Source: Natronococcus pandeyae (GTDB lineage: Archaea; Halobacteriota; Halobacteria; Halobacteriales; Natrialbaceae). Taken from it: 64,000 bases of DNA. The position numbers were made by a program, and so were the translations under genes. Below, piece by piece: positions 51,879 to 61,582 of the stretch (position 1 is the first letter of the stretch; the number at the start of each line of letters is the position of its first letter). The stretch lies in contig NZ_PHNJ01000001.1 in NCBI RefSeq assembly GCF_008122205.1, positions 372,001 through 436,000 on the forward strand, read 5' to 3'. The notes under the pieces are model-generated. The model was not told the DNA's origin and searched no databases. It worked only from the letters and a program-made list of their open reading frames with translations.

Positions 51879-52991
51879 TTACAACGTGTAATCGTGCTCG
51901 CCGTCCTCGGTCGCGAGGAACGCCTCGAGGAGGTCGATCGTGGCCGCGATATCGTCGACGTGGGCGGTCTCGGTCACGGTGTGAAGGTATCGGGTCGGAA
52001 TCGAAATCGCACCGACGGGTTTCGCGCCGGCGGTGTTCTGGAAGCCGGCGGTATCGGTGCCGCCGGCGGGCATGATCTCGAGTTGATAGTCGATCTCCTC
52101 GTCCTCGGCGACGGCCTTCAGTCGGCGGTGAACCTTCGGGTTCGTGATGACGCTCGAGTCCTTGAGCTTGATCCCGGCACCCTCGCCGAGGTCGGTCACG
52201 TGTTCGCCGTCGTCGAAGCCGGGGACGTCGTTGGCGATGGTGACGTCCAGCGCGATCGCGAGGTCGGGATCGACGTCGACGCCGAGCGCGTTCGCGCCGC
52301 GCAGGCCGACCTCCTCCTGGACCGTCGCACAGAAGTGGATCGTGACGTCGGGGTCCTCGATCCGGCGGGCCGCCTCGAGCATCGCGAACAGGCAGACGCG
52401 GTCGTCGAGCGCCTTCCCGGTGATCGTCTCGCCGACGCGCTCGGTCGTCTGGTCCATCGTGACGAGGTCGCCCCGAGAGATGCGCTCGGTCGCCTCCTCG
52501 TAGGGGAGGCCGACGTCGACGGTGACGTCCTCGACCTTGGGCGTCTTTTCGCGCTCCTCGTCGTCTAAGGTGTGTGGCGGCGGCGATCCGATCACGCCGG
52601 GGAGGTCGCCGTCCTCGGTGTGTACCGTCACGCGCTGGGCCTTGAGAACGCGTGCGTCCCAGCCGCCGAGGGCGTCGAGTTCGACGAAACCGAAGCCGTC
52701 GTCGGTTCCGCGGACGTTCCTGACCATAAAGCCGATTTCGTCCATGTGGGCGGCCACAGCGACGGAGTACTCCGAGGCGCCCTCGAGCGACTCGTCGGAC
52801 TCCGTCTGACTTTCCGTGGAGCGTGGCTCCACGGTACCCACGACGTTCCCCATCGCGTCGGTTCGAACGCGGTCGACGCTGTCCTCGAACTCGCGAACGA
52901 CGAGTTCGCGGATGCGATCCTCGTAGCCGGGGACGCCGCTCGTCTCGGTGAGCTCCTCGAGAAGTTCGGTATCGAACGAAAGAGAGTCCAT
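51879..52991 (-). CDS. M42 family metallopeptidase (tetrahedral aminopeptidase-like)
   Basis: 370 residues. Zinc ligands and catalytic residues appear in AVAAHMDEIGFMV, the long loop IGSPPPHTLDD, CATVQEEVGLRGA and ALDVTIANDVPG; the PGYEDRIRE start is typical of M42 peptidases/glucanases. It trims amino acids from short peptides in large self-compartmenting assemblies, a fitting partner for peptide importers though not genetically linked. Convergent with the response regulator. Confidence 0.92.
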   Translation of the reverse strand: MDSLSFDTELLEELTETSGVPGYEDRIRELVVREFEDSVDRVRTDAMGNVVGTVEPRSTESQTESDESLEGASEYSVAVAAHMDEIGFMVRNVRGTDDGFGFVELDALGGWDARVLKAQRVTVHTEDGDLPGVIGSPPPHTLDDEEREKTPKVEDVTVDVGLPYEEATERISRGDLVTMDQTTERVGETITGKALDDRVCLFAMLEAARRIEDPDVTIHFCATVQEEVGLRGANALGVDVDPDLAIALDVTIANDVPGFDDGEHVTDLGEGAGIKLKDSSVITNPKVHRRLKAVAEDEEIDYQLEIMPAGGTDTAGFQNTAGAKPVGAISIPTRYLHTVTETAHVDDIAATIDLLEAFLATEDGEHDYTL

Positions 52992-53179
52992 ACTCGCACG
53001 TGTGTCCGAGAGTATGATAAACGCGTGGAAAGCGATCGGTACAACCGTGTGAAAAGCGATCGGCTCGTGCCAACAAATAAATTCGGAACGGAGTAAATCT
53101 CCACATCCTGACGGTCGTCGTCGACGATATTGAGATATTAACCGCGGGGTATTAACCGATCCGCACGTAAGGAGTGTGT

Positions 53180-54346
53180 ATGCGTGACGTACGTGTCGCA
53201 GGTGCCGGATTGACCGCGTTCGGCCACGTCCCCGAGCGGACGAGTCGCGACCTCTTCGCGGAAGCGAGTATCACAGCCTTCGAGGACAGCGGTGTTTCCA
53301 GAGAGGACGTCGAAGCCCTCCTCTACGGGAATTTCATGGGTGAGCTGTCGGAACACCAGGGCCACCACGGTCCCCTGATGGCCGAGGCTGCAGGGGTCCA
53401 GGCGCCGGCGACCCGCTACGAGTCGGCCTGCGCCTCGAGCGGCACCGCCGTTCGCGACGCAGTGATGCGAATCCGTAACGGCGAGGACGACGTCGTGCTC
53501 GTCGGCGGCGCCGAACGGATGACCAACCTCGGCACGGCGGGCGCGACCGAGGCGCTCGCGATCGCCGCCGACGACCTCTGGGAGGTGCGCGCCGGAATGA
53601 CGTTCCCCGGTGCCTACGCGCTGATGGCCCAGGCGTACTTCGACGAGTACGGCGGCGAGCACGAGGACCTCGCCCACATCGCCGTCAAGAACCACGAGAA
53701 CGCCCTCTCTAACGAGAAGGCCCAGTACCAGAGCGCGATCGAGATCGACGACGTGCTCGAGGCGCCGCCGGTCTCGGAACCGCTCGGCCTCTACGACTCC
53801 TGTCCGATCTCCGACGGCGCCGCGGCGGTCGTGCTCGTGAGCGACGACTACGCCGACGAGAACGACCTCGACGCGCCGGTCAGAATCTCGGGCACGGGTC
53901 AGGGTGGCGACCGAATGGCGCTGCACGACCGCGAGTTCCTCGCTCGCTCCCCCGCCGCCCGCGACGCGGGCGAGGAAGCCTACGCCGACGCCGGCATCGA
54001 CGCGAGCGACGTCGACGTCGCCGAGGTCCACGACTGCTTTACGATCGCCGAGGTGCTCGCGATCGAAGCACTCGACCTCGAGTCCGTCGGCGAGGGAATC
54101 TCGGCGGCCCGCGACGGACGAACGACCGCCGACGGCGACACGCCCGTCAACCTCTCGGGCGGCCTCAAGGCAAAAGGGCACCCGGTCGGTGCGACCGGCG
54201 TCTCCCAGATCGCCGAACTCGCCGACCTGCTGTCGGGCGAGCATCCCAACAGCGAGTTCGTCGCGGACGCGACGACCGGCGTCGCTCACAACGCCGGCGG
54301 AACGGTTGCCAGCGCTACCGTTCACGTACTGGAGGTGATGGACTAA
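53180..54346 (+). CDS. Thiolase family protein (acetyl-CoA acetyltransferase-like)
   Basis: 388 residues from ATG 53180; GTG 53174 is two codons upstream. The nucleophilic cysteine is Cys84 in ESACASSGTA; EVHDCFTIAE carries the second cysteine and histidine, and GGLKAKGHPVGATG is the C-terminal thiolase signature. It condenses or cleaves acyl-CoA thioesters. Its stop overlaps a DUF35 zinc-ribbon gene (TAATG), the known archaeal thiolase-DUF35 pairing in which DUF35 bridges to HMG-CoA synthase for mevalonate synthesis. HMG-CoA synthase itself is not in the window. Confidence 0.9.
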   Translation: MRDVRVAGAGLTAFGHVPERTSRDLFAEASITAFEDSGVSREDVEALLYGNFMGELSEHQGHHGPLMAEAAGVQAPATRYESACASSGTAVRDAVMRIRNGEDDVVLVGGAERMTNLGTAGATEALAIAADDLWEVRAGMTFPGAYALMAQAYFDEYGGEHEDLAHIAVKNHENALSNEKAQYQSAIEIDDVLEAPPVSEPLGLYDSCPISDGAAAVVLVSDDYADENDLDAPVRISGTGQGGDRMALHDREFLARSPAARDAGEEAYADAGIDASDVDVAEVHDCFTIAEVLAIEALDLESVGEGISAARDGRTTADGDTPVNLSGGLKAKGHPVGATGVSQIAELADLLSGEHPNSEFVADATTGVAHNAGGTVASATVHVLEVMD

Positions 54347-54741
54347 TGAGCGACGACGAGTCCGCGGTACAGGACGCCGGCTTCGACGAGTGGATCGACG
54401 CCGCCGAATCGGGCGAGGCGTACGCCCTCGAGTGTCCGAACGGCCACGGCTCGCTCCCACCGCGTCGCGTCTGTCCGGACTGTGGCGCGACGGACCTCGA
54501 GGAAGTCTCGCTCCCCGACACCGGCGAAATCGAGACGTTCACCGTCACCCACGTCCCGACGCCGGCCTTCGAGGAGGACGCACCGTACGCGACGGCTATC
54601 GCACGCTTCGGCCCCGTTCGGCTGACGGGGCAGGTCGTCGGCACCGACCTCGAGACGGTCGAGAACGGGCTGGAGGTCGAGGTCGAGATCACGGTTTCGG
54701 AGACGACCGGCGAGCGCGTGCTCGGGTTCAGTCCGGCCTGA
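54346..54741 (+). CDS. DUF35 zinc-ribbon OB-fold protein (thiolase partner)
   Basis: 131 residues. N-terminal rubredoxin-like zinc ribbon (ALECPNGHG, VCPDCGA) followed by an OB-fold (TFTVTHVPTP, TAIARFGPVRLTGQV). Immediately follows the thiolase with overlapping stop/start, so the two proteins probably form one complex and channel acyl-CoA intermediates. Confidence 0.9.
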   Translation: MSDDESAVQDAGFDEWIDAAESGEAYALECPNGHGSLPPRRVCPDCGATDLEEVSLPDTGEIETFTVTHVPTPAFEEDAPYATAIARFGPVRLTGQVVGTDLETVENGLEVEVEITVSETTGERVLGFSPA

Positions 54742-54912
54742 CTCGAGTCGGCAGCGGACCGGTAACCGTCTGCCAGTCGGCGGCGACTCGAGCGGCGAGC
54801 GACCGCAGCTTCTCGTACGATAGATCACCCGAAATCTGGCATATCAGGGGCTCTCGCTGATAACGAAAGCGCATCCCTTTTCCGTTCAACTCCCCGTTAC
54901 TCGAGCGTTCAC

Positions 54913-55767
54913 ATGTCGAGTCTCTACCAGCAGATGGACGACGAAATCCAGCCGGTCGACCTCCGATTTTCGGAGGACGAAATCGAGACACAGGTCGACC
55001 ACCTCGTCGACTTCATCCGAGAGCGAGCCGACGCGATGGACACTGACGGCGCAGAAATAGCGCTCTCGGGCGGTATCGACAGCACCGCGACCGCGTATCT
55101 CGCCGTCGAAGCGCTCGGTGCCGACAACGTCCACGGCATTCTCCTCCCCAAGGAGGTAAACGAGGACGAGAACATGAGCGACGCGGAGCGCGTCGCGGAG
55201 GAACTGGGCATCGACTACGACGTGATCGGTATCGATTCGATCATGGAGCAGGTCCTGAGCCAGGGCGACGCCGAGACCGACAACGCGTCCGAAGCCGAGT
55301 GGGAAGGACGGTACGTCGGGAACACCAGCGCCCGCGTTCGCATGACGCTGATCTATCTCGTCGCCAACCGCGAGAACCGACTCGTGCTCGGCACCGGCAA
55401 CCGAGCGGAGCTCGCCACGGGCTACGTGACGAAGTACGGCGATGGCGGCGTCGACTGCAACCCGCTCGGCAACCTGTACAAACAGCAGGTTCGACAGGTC
55501 GCCGCCCACCTCGGCGTTTCGGAGTCGGTCGTCCAGAAGACGCCGACCGGCGGCATGGTCGACTACGAGACCGACGAAGAGGAACTCGGCCTCGACTACG
55601 ACACGCTCGACGCCGTGCTCGCGTTCTACATCGACGGCAACCTCCCGGCGTCGGTCGTCGCACGTCTCGCCGATACCACGGTCGATCGCGTCGAGCACGT
55701 CGAGACGCTCCACGAAGAGAGCGCTCACAAGCGGACGCCGCCGGCGACGCCGGAACCGCTGTTCTGA
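54913..55767 (+). CDS. nadE: NAD+ synthase (ammonia-dependent type)
   Basis: 284 residues. The ATP pyrophosphatase P-loop LSGGIDST (51-58) and LVLGTGNRAELATGYVTKYGDGG, which binds deamido-NAD, are intact; no glutaminase domain is attached. It makes NAD+ from deamido-NAD+ with ATP and ammonia. Single gene. Confidence 0.95.
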   Translation: MSSLYQQMDDEIQPVDLRFSEDEIETQVDHLVDFIRERADAMDTDGAEIALSGGIDSTATAYLAVEALGADNVHGILLPKEVNEDENMSDAERVAEELGIDYDVIGIDSIMEQVLSQGDAETDNASEAEWEGRYVGNTSARVRMTLIYLVANRENRLVLGTGNRAELATGYVTKYGDGGVDCNPLGNLYKQQVRQVAAHLGVSESVVQKTPTGGMVDYETDEEELGLDYDTLDAVLAFYIDGNLPASVVARLADTTVDRVEHVETLHEESAHKRTPPATPEPLF

Positions 55768-56302
55768 CCGACCTGCAACCGATTCGGACCGGAGATTCGA
55801 TTTGACACTCGAGTGAAATTTCGCGAGCTACGAGAAACACGGCCGACGATCCACGACCTGCCCGTCGAACCGACTCGATAGCGGCCGACGGACGTCCCCT
55901 GATAAGACCAACACGAGTGTGACCGCCACAGCTTCAAGTACGCTTGTCGGTACTATCGGGGTACTGTCGAGCCGCACACCCGTTTGCTCGAGGCGTACAG
56001 CGTATCAGCGGTTTCGGTCGCGCCGCCCGGTGTCGGGCGGTGACGGGGAGGATGTCCTCCTCGAGTACCACCGTGAGAACCGAGCTATTCGACGATTGAC
56101 CACGCGACTGGGAAAACGCAACGCGAACCGATACCGACGCCGATGAACAGCGAGCAAAACACCGCCAGAACGGCGAGCAACGTGTATACGATGGACTCAC
56201 GATCACGACTGGGTTCGCGTATATCGTTCTGTCGGTCAGCGAAGCGAGACGTAACCTTCCAAATATGATGCACGATCTGTGGTGTTCAGCGGTGATGCAC
56301 AA
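55768..56302. other. Gene-poor interval between nadE and the BCCT gene
   Basis: About 535 nt. A plus-strand segment at about 55913-56040 encodes HECDRHSFKYACRYYRGTVE without a start codon and closed by stops on both sides, a possible broken gene. A short palindrome GAGGATGTCCTC is at about 56049-56060. The right part carries a candidate minus-strand small protein (56085-56273). Otherwise nothing recognised. Confidence 0.4.
56085..56273 (-). CDS. Possible small single-span membrane protein (62 aa)
   Basis: ATG 56273 to a stop at 56085. A hydrophilic N-terminal half (~28 residues) precedes one hydrophobic helix, SIVYTLLAVLAVFCSLFIG, then a short tail. Divergent from the BCCT gene, 30 nt from its ATG. 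The hydrophobic segment is more ordered than chance frames nearby, but there is no homology evidence available to me. Confidence 0.3.
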   Translation of the reverse strand: MHHIWKVTSRFADRQNDIREPSRDRESIVYTLLAVLAVFCSLFIGVGIGSRCVFPVAWSIVE

Positions 56303-57919
56303 ATGAGCGGTGTACGAAACGCCTGGCAGCGGTTTACCGACGAACTCGATTACACGGTCTTCGGCGCCGGATTCGCCGTCACGTTCCTCGCGGTGCTCGC
56401 GTTCACGTTCAGAGACGAGGCCGCTGCCAGTCGGCTGCAGGACGCGAACGAGCTTATCCAGGCGAGCTTCGGCTGGGCGTACCTGCTCGTCATGTTCGTG
56501 CTGGTCGCCTTCGTCGGTTTCCTGATCTTCAGCCCGTGGGGGAACATCACCCTCGGCGCGGACGACGAGCAGCCGGCGTTCAGCTTTCCCGCGTACTTCG
56601 CGATGCTGTACTCGGCGGGTATCGCGGCGGGAGTCGTCTTCTGGGGGCCCGCGGAGGCAATCTTCCACTACGACACCGTCTCGCCGTTCGTCGGTGCCGA
56701 CTCACAGACGCCCGGGGCCGCCGTTGGCGCTATTCAGTACACCTTCTTCCACTGGGGGATCTCCGCGTGGACCGCGTACGTCGTCATGGGAATCCCGATC
56801 GCCTACTACGGCTACCGGTACGACGCACCGATGCGCATCTCGACGATCCTCATTCCCTGGCTCGGCCAGGACAACCTCGACAGCCCACTCGCGAAGGCCG
56901 TCGACATCCTGGCAGTGTTCGCGACGATCGGCGGCGTCGCGGCCACGCTCGGGTTCGTCGGGGGACAGTTCCTCACCGGAATCGAGTGGACGACCGGCAC
57001 CGAAGTCGGAGATATGGGGACGGTACTCGTCATCACCGGGCTGACGGTCGCGTTCACCATCTCGGTTGCACTCGGTGTCCGGAAGGGGATCCGGCGGATC
57101 GCCTACTTCAACCTCGCGCTGTTCGCCGTGTTGCTGGTCGTGACCTTCCTGCTCGGGCCGACGCGATTCATCATGGCGGTAGGGACGGAGGCGCTCGGGG
57201 GCTACATCGACGACTTCATCACGATGAGCTTCTACACCGGCGCCGACGCCGCCGAGAGCTCGAGCGTCGCCGGCTGGGTCGGCGGGTGGACGATCTTCTA
57301 CTGGGCGTGGTGGTTCTCGTGGGCCCCCTTCGTCGGCCTGTTTATCGCGCGAATCTCGCGGGGCCGGACCGTCAGGCAGGTCGCCGTCACCGGCGTCATC
57401 GCCTCGACGAGCATCACGATCCCGTGGTTCGCGACGATGGGCGGCTCGGCGATCTACTTCCAGCAGAACGGGCAGGCCGACATCCTCGGTGCGATAGCGA
57501 CCTACGACGAGGCCGGCGCGGGCTATCCCCTGTTCGAGGCGCTCCCCCTCGGCGGCGTCCTGACCGTGATGTTCCTCTTGCTGGTGACGACGTTCTTCAT
57601 CACGTCGGCCGACTCCTCGACGCTGGCACTCGGCATGCTGACGACGGGCGGCGAACAGGAGCCCTCGACGATCAATCGGGTCATCTGGGGCTTCCTGATC
57701 GGTGCGCTCGCGTCCCTGCTGATGGTCGTGGGCGGGGTCGACGCGCTGCAGGCGGCCGCGATCATCACCGGCGGGCCGTTCGCGATTATCACGCTGGTCG
57801 CCGCCGCGTCGATGGTGCTCGCGTTCGGAAGCCGAGAGGCGATCTTCCTCCGCGAGGAGGACGACGTCTCCGTTCCCGGCTCGGAGTCGGTCGTCGATCA
57901 GGAGCCAGGGGACGACTGA
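56303..57919 (+). CDS. BCCT family betaine/carnitine/choline transporter
   Basis: 538 residues from ATG 56303, about 12 membrane helices. The aromatic BCCT signature WTIFYWAWWFSWAPFVG in TM8 and WGPAEAIFHY in TM3 are present; before it the TM3 glycine motif reads SAGIAAGVVFWG, slightly different from the GMGIG form of many members. The acidic tail is short. It takes up glycine betaine or similar osmolytes with sodium across the cytoplasmic membrane. Single gene. Confidence 0.92.
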   Translation: MSGVRNAWQRFTDELDYTVFGAGFAVTFLAVLAFTFRDEAAASRLQDANELIQASFGWAYLLVMFVLVAFVGFLIFSPWGNITLGADDEQPAFSFPAYFAMLYSAGIAAGVVFWGPAEAIFHYDTVSPFVGADSQTPGAAVGAIQYTFFHWGISAWTAYVVMGIPIAYYGYRYDAPMRISTILIPWLGQDNLDSPLAKAVDILAVFATIGGVAATLGFVGGQFLTGIEWTTGTEVGDMGTVLVITGLTVAFTISVALGVRKGIRRIAYFNLALFAVLLVVTFLLGPTRFIMAVGTEALGGYIDDFITMSFYTGADAAESSSVAGWVGGWTIFYWAWWFSWAPFVGLFIARISRGRTVRQVAVTGVIASTSITIPWFATMGGSAIYFQQNGQADILGAIATYDEAGAGYPLFEALPLGGVLTVMFLLLVTTFFITSADSSTLALGMLTTGGEQEPSTINRVIWGFLIGALASLLMVVGGVDALQAAAIITGGPFAIITLVAAASMVLAFGSREAIFLREEDDVSVPGSESVVDQEPGDD

Positions 57920-57994
57920 CCGGTCCCGCGACTCGTCGTTTTCTTTGCGTCGACGGCCGATATCGGTAGAACTCGGGCTCGAGAGTCGTCGATC

Positions 57995-58981
57995 CTACGC
58001 CGTGCCGTCGGAGCCCGTATCGACGTCGAGGTCGGCGTCAATATCGTTGCCGAGATCGGTATCGAACAGCTCCACCAGCAGGTACTCGACGAACTTCTCG
58101 GGGTGTTCGGCGTGTGGAAGCTGGGTTGCGTAGTCGACGACGACCAGATCGAGGTCGGCGGCGTCGGCGAGATCTCGTCCCTCGCTGAGCGGGACGAGTT
58201 CGGCGTCTCGGCCCCAGACGAGCGTCGTCGGCGTCTCGAGCGCCGCGAGTTCGGTCTGGAGGTCGAACTCCGGATCGAGGGTCCCCGACGCGAACGAGGC
58301 GGCTGCGTACCGCGCGCCGGGTTGGTGGGCGCTCTTCCAGGCATAGTCGACTTCCTCCTCGTCGATCCGGTCCGGGTCGTAGTAGCCGTCGCGCTTGTAG
58401 AAGTAGCGCAGAGAGGGTTTGCTCGCGAGGGCGTTGAACAGCGTCGTCCCGACGATCGGTGATCGGATGAGCGTCCGCAGCCGCGGTCGACTCTCGCCCG
58501 TATCCGCGGTCGGACAGATCAGGACGAGGTGGTCGAACTCGGTATCGCTGGCCGCGTCGACCGCAAAGGCGCCGGTCAGCGAAGAGGCGATCACGATGGG
58601 GTCATCGGTGATCTCCTCGGCGAAGTCGCGGATGAACTCGGCGTAGAGGGCCGCGGAGTAGACCAGCGGCGGCCGCTCCGATCGGCCGAAGCCGGGGAGA
58701 TCGACGGCGACGACGTGGTAGTCCTCGGCCAACCGCTCGATGATCGGCTCGAACTCGTAGCTGCTCGCGCCGGCGTGAACGCCGTGGAGAAGGAGCACGT
58801 CTTCGTCGTTCGGGTCGCCGGCGACGGTGTACGACGTCTCGACCCCACGCCAGCGGTACGTCCGCTCGAGACCCGGTAGCTGATGCTCGAACTCTCGAGC
58901 GCGGGCGTTGAGCAGCCGGTTGCCGAGGACGGCCGCGCCGACGGTTCCGACGATGCCACCGAGGGCAGTTCGGGCTCGCAT
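57995..58981 (-). CDS. Alpha/beta hydrolase
   Basis: 328 residues from ATG 58981. A short hydrophobic N-terminus (residues ~5-25) may anchor it. The oxyanion loop LLLHGVHAGASS, VDLPGFGRS and the catalytic histidine in LPHAEHPE are clear. The nucleophile elbow reads IASSLTGAF (Ser134 probable), so both glycines of the usual GxSxG are replaced. The C-terminal ~20 residues are Asp-rich (NDIDADLDVDTGSD). Substrate unknown. Same strand as meaB but 91 nt apart. Confidence 0.83.
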   Translation of the reverse strand: MRARTALGGIVGTVGAAVLGNRLLNARAREFEHQLPGLERTYRWRGVETSYTVAGDPNDEDVLLLHGVHAGASSYEFEPIIERLAEDYHVVAVDLPGFGRSERPPLVYSAALYAEFIRDFAEEITDDPIVIASSLTGAFAVDAASDTEFDHLVLICPTADTGESRPRLRTLIRSPIVGTTLFNALASKPSLRYFYKRDGYYDPDRIDEEEVDYAWKSAHQPGARYAAASFASGTLDPEFDLQTELAALETPTTLVWGRDAELVPLSEGRDLADAADLDLVVVDYATQLPHAEHPEKFVEYLLVELFDTDLGNDIDADLDVDTGSDGTA

Positions 58982-59072
58982 ACGAAAACCTACCCCGGCG
59001 AGGGCCTTAGGCCTGCGGTTGGCATTCGGCGGGTGTGAGGCGCACCCAGTGTCTCGGCGACGTCCCTCCGTG

Positions 59073-60155
59073 CTACTCGGTGTTCTCGGTCTCGAGTTCG
59101 CCGAGACACGAGCGGACCGGCTCGAGGACCTCGTCGGCGATCGTGTACGGATCCGTCTCGCCGCGGTGGACGGCGTCGGCGAGGTCGTCGATCCCGCCGG
59201 CGCGCTCGAGTTCCGACTCGAGCATGGCGTGGACGTCCTCGCGGAGCAACGTCCGGATCTCCTCGGCGGAGCGCTGCTGAGCCTTCTCGACGCGAGCCCC
59301 CGAGTCGACGAGATAGCGCTGGTGGGCAGCGAGTTCGTCGATGAACGTCTCGACGCCGGTGCCGTCGGTGGCGACGGTCTCGACGATGGGCGTCGTCCAG
59401 CTCTCGGGAGCGTCGTCCTCGGCCGACTCCTGGGTCGCCACGGCGGAGCCGCCGTGGTCGTCCATCGCGTCGGCGCCGTGGTGACCACCGCCGCCGAAGC
59501 CGCTTCCGGAGTCGAGTTCGATCATCTCTCGAAGCTCCTGTACCGTTCGATCGGATCCCGGACGGTCCGCCTTGTTGACGACGAAGACGTCCGCTATCTC
59601 GAGGATCCCGGCCTTCAGCGTCTGGACGTCGTCGCCGGATCCCGGCGGGACGAGCACCGCGACCGTATCCGCGGTACGGACGATATCGATCTCGTTCTGA
59701 CCGGCGCCGACCGTCTCGATGATAATTCTGTCCTTCCCGAAGGCGTCCATCGCCTTGACGGCGTCCGCCGTCGCGGTCGAGAGCCCGCCGAGCGTCCCGC
59801 GAGCGCTCATCGAGCGGACGAAGACGTCCATGTCGCCGACCGTCGAGGCCATCCGGATGCGGTCGCCCAGCACTGCGCCCCCTGTAAAGGGCGAGGAGGG
59901 GTCGATCGCGATGATGCCGACCGTCTCGCCGCGGTCGCGGTACTCCTCCGCGAGTTTGTCGACGAGCGTCGACTTCCCCGCGCCGGGGCTGCCCGTGATC
60001 CCGACGACGCTGGCGTCGCCCGTGTGAGCGTAGAGTGCAGACACCAGGTCCCGGTAGCCCGGCGCGCGGTTCTCGATCTTCGAGATGACCCGGGCTAGCG
60101 CGCGGTGCTCGCCGTCGAGCAGGTCCTCGAGCAGCGCTTCGTCGTCCGCGTTCAT
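59073..60155 (-). CDS. meaB: Methylmalonyl-CoA mutase-associated GTPase MeaB
   Basis: 360 residues. G1 P-loop [12 protein letters not shown] (52-63), switch segment [22 protein letters not shown] (G3) and VNKADRPG (G4) are intact. A Gly/His-rich insertion ([21 protein letters not shown]) sits after G4. It chaperones adenosylcobalamin loading of methylmalonyl-CoA mutase. It overlaps the mutase small-subunit stop by 4 nt. Confidence 0.94.
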   Translation of the reverse strand: MNADDEALLEDLLDGEHRALARVISKIENRAPGYRDLVSALYAHTGDASVVGITGSPGAGKSTLVDKLAEEYRDRGETVGIIAIDPSSPFTGGAVLGDRIRMASTVGDMDVFVRSMSARGTLGGLSTATADAVKAMDAFGKDRIIIETVGAGQNEIDIVRTADTVAVLVPPGSGDDVQTLKAGILEIADVFVVNKADRPGSDRTVQELREMIELDSGSGFGGGGHHGADAMDDHGGSAVATQESAEDDAPESWTTPIVETVATDGTGVETFIDELAAHQRYLVDSGARVEKAQQRSAEEIRTLLREDVHAMLESELERAGGIDDLADAVHRGETDPYTIADEVLEPVRSCLGELETENTE

Positions 60156-60568
60156 CGGTCGGGGGCGTTCTCGCGGACGAACTCGATCGTCTCCTCGATC
60201 GACGTGCCGGGGCCGAAGATGGCCGAGACGCCCGCATCCTCGAGTTCGGGACGATCCTCGTCGGGGATGACGCCGCCGACCAGCACGAGGGTGTCGTCCT
60301 TGGCGCCGTACTCCTCGAGACCGTCCATGATCTTCGGGACGAGCGTGTCGTGAGCGCCGGAGAGGATCGAGATACCGAGCACGTCGACGTCCTCCTGGAC
60401 GGCGGCCTGGACGACCTCCTCGGGCGCCTTGTGAAGCCCGGAGTAGATGACCTCGAACCCGGCGTCACGGAACGCGCGGGCGATGACGTGCGCCCCGCGG
60501 TCGTGACCGTCGAGACCGACTTTGGCGACGAGACATCGAATCGACTCCTGTTCCTGTTCGCTGCTCAT
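60152..60568 (-). CDS. mcmA2: Methylmalonyl-CoA mutase, cobalamin-binding small subunit
   Basis: 138 residues from ATG 60568. The B12-binding motif DGHDRG (20-25) with the axial His22, [10 protein letters not shown] and GPGTS are the classical cobalamin-binding domain. In archaea the mutase is split; the large catalytic subunit is encoded elsewhere. It interconverts methylmalonyl-CoA and succinyl-CoA, for propionyl-CoA use. First gene of a two-gene operon with meaB. Confidence 0.95.
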   Translation of the reverse strand: MSSEQEQESIRCLVAKVGLDGHDRGAHVIARAFRDAGFEVIYSGLHKAPEEVVQAAVQEDVDVLGISILSGAHDTLVPKIMDGLEEYGAKDDTLVLVGGVIPDEDRPELEDAGVSAIFGPGTSIEETIEFVRENAPDR

Positions 60569-60796
60569 ACCACTCCCTTCCCCAGCCGCCTGTTTGACTT
60601 TAACGGAAATTCCTGCAGATTCTCTCTGGCTCTTCTCACGGCGGTATTCCTGCGAAGAGATCCGCTTCTCGTGAGTTATTCTCGATCTGGTATGTTCGAC
60701 AATCGTGTGTTCCGTGCTAGCAGAAAGCACTCCGAACCAAAGGCCTAAGAGCGAAACGACCTTACATTCAGCCAATGACTATCGTTCATCTACTGC

Positions 60797-60801
60797 GGAG
60801 G
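60797..60801 (+). promoter_or_regulatory. Strong Shine-Dalgarno of the HD-domain gene
   Basis: GGAGG 8 nt before the ATG at 60810. It fixes the start within a longer open frame (from 60705) and implies a leadered transcript, unlike most genes here. Confidence 0.55.
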
Positions 60802-60809
60802 GATCTTTC

Positions 60810-61484
60810 ATGGGCGTCGAAATAAAAGAAACCAGAGTAACCGACGCCGAGTTCGAAGAGATGAAGGAGTTCGTCTTCGAGTATCTCGCAGCAAGCGTCG
60901 AGAAAGAAGAGGAAGGGGGACGAATGCGATGGTACCCCTGGCACTCCGCAGAGTACCGACACAACCACATTCTGAACGTCGTCTCGCTGGCCGAAGAGAT
61001 CGCCCACGAGGAGGGTGCGGACGTCGACGTCGCGCGCGTCGCCGCGCTCTTTCACGACGTCGCGAAACTCGAGACGGACCAGGATCTCCACCCCGAAGCC
61101 GGCGCTCGCGTCGCTCGCGAGTACCTGGAATCCCGTGCGGGCTACCCCGAGTCGTTCATCAAACAGGTCTGTCGCGCCGTCGAACAGCACGCCTACCAGG
61201 GCGACCTGAACGACGTGGCACTCGAGACCCAGTGTCTCATCGAGGCCGACCTCCTCGACAAGATCGGCGCCAACGGGACCGCGCTGATGCTGCTGCGGAT
61301 GGGCTACGAGGCCCGGACCCACATGGAGACCGACGAGATGGTCGACCGCGTCCTCGAACGCGGCTACGACGCCGCTTCGAGAGTCCAGAGCGACACCGGC
61401 GAGGGAATCGCTCACCGACGGCTCAAGCGCGTCAAGTGGTTCAGAGAGTGGCTCGAGGACGAAATCGCTGCGATGGGCGACTAG
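60810..61484 (+). CDS. HD-domain phosphohydrolase
   Basis: 224 residues. Metal ligands RHNHILNV and LFHDVAKLE (His82-Asp83), later EQHAYQGD and EADLLDKIG, give the HD pattern of nucleotide or phosphoester hydrolases. All-helical and soluble. It is divergent from mcmA2 with a 240-bp shared upstream region. Substrate unknown. Confidence 0.85.
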   Translation: MGVEIKETRVTDAEFEEMKEFVFEYLAASVEKEEEGGRMRWYPWHSAEYRHNHILNVVSLAEEIAHEEGADVDVARVAALFHDVAKLETDQDLHPEAGARVAREYLESRAGYPESFIKQVCRAVEQHAYQGDLNDVALETQCLIEADLLDKIGANGTALMLLRMGYEARTHMETDEMVDRVLERGYDAASRVQSDTGEGIAHRRLKRVKWFREWLEDEIAAMGD

Positions 61485-61582
61485 AGCCGTAGAGCCGCAG
61501 CGTCACCTCGTCACACCGTTCTGTCGCCGTCCCATCACGACCAGCCACCGTCGAGTGGGTCGTCAGTGGCTACCGTCGGCGT

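Noticed and set aside
54728-54874. 48-residue minus-strand frame overlapping the 3' end of the DUF35 gene
   Set aside because: Looks moderately protein-like, but has no promoter, no motif and overlaps a real gene end; evidence too weak to call.
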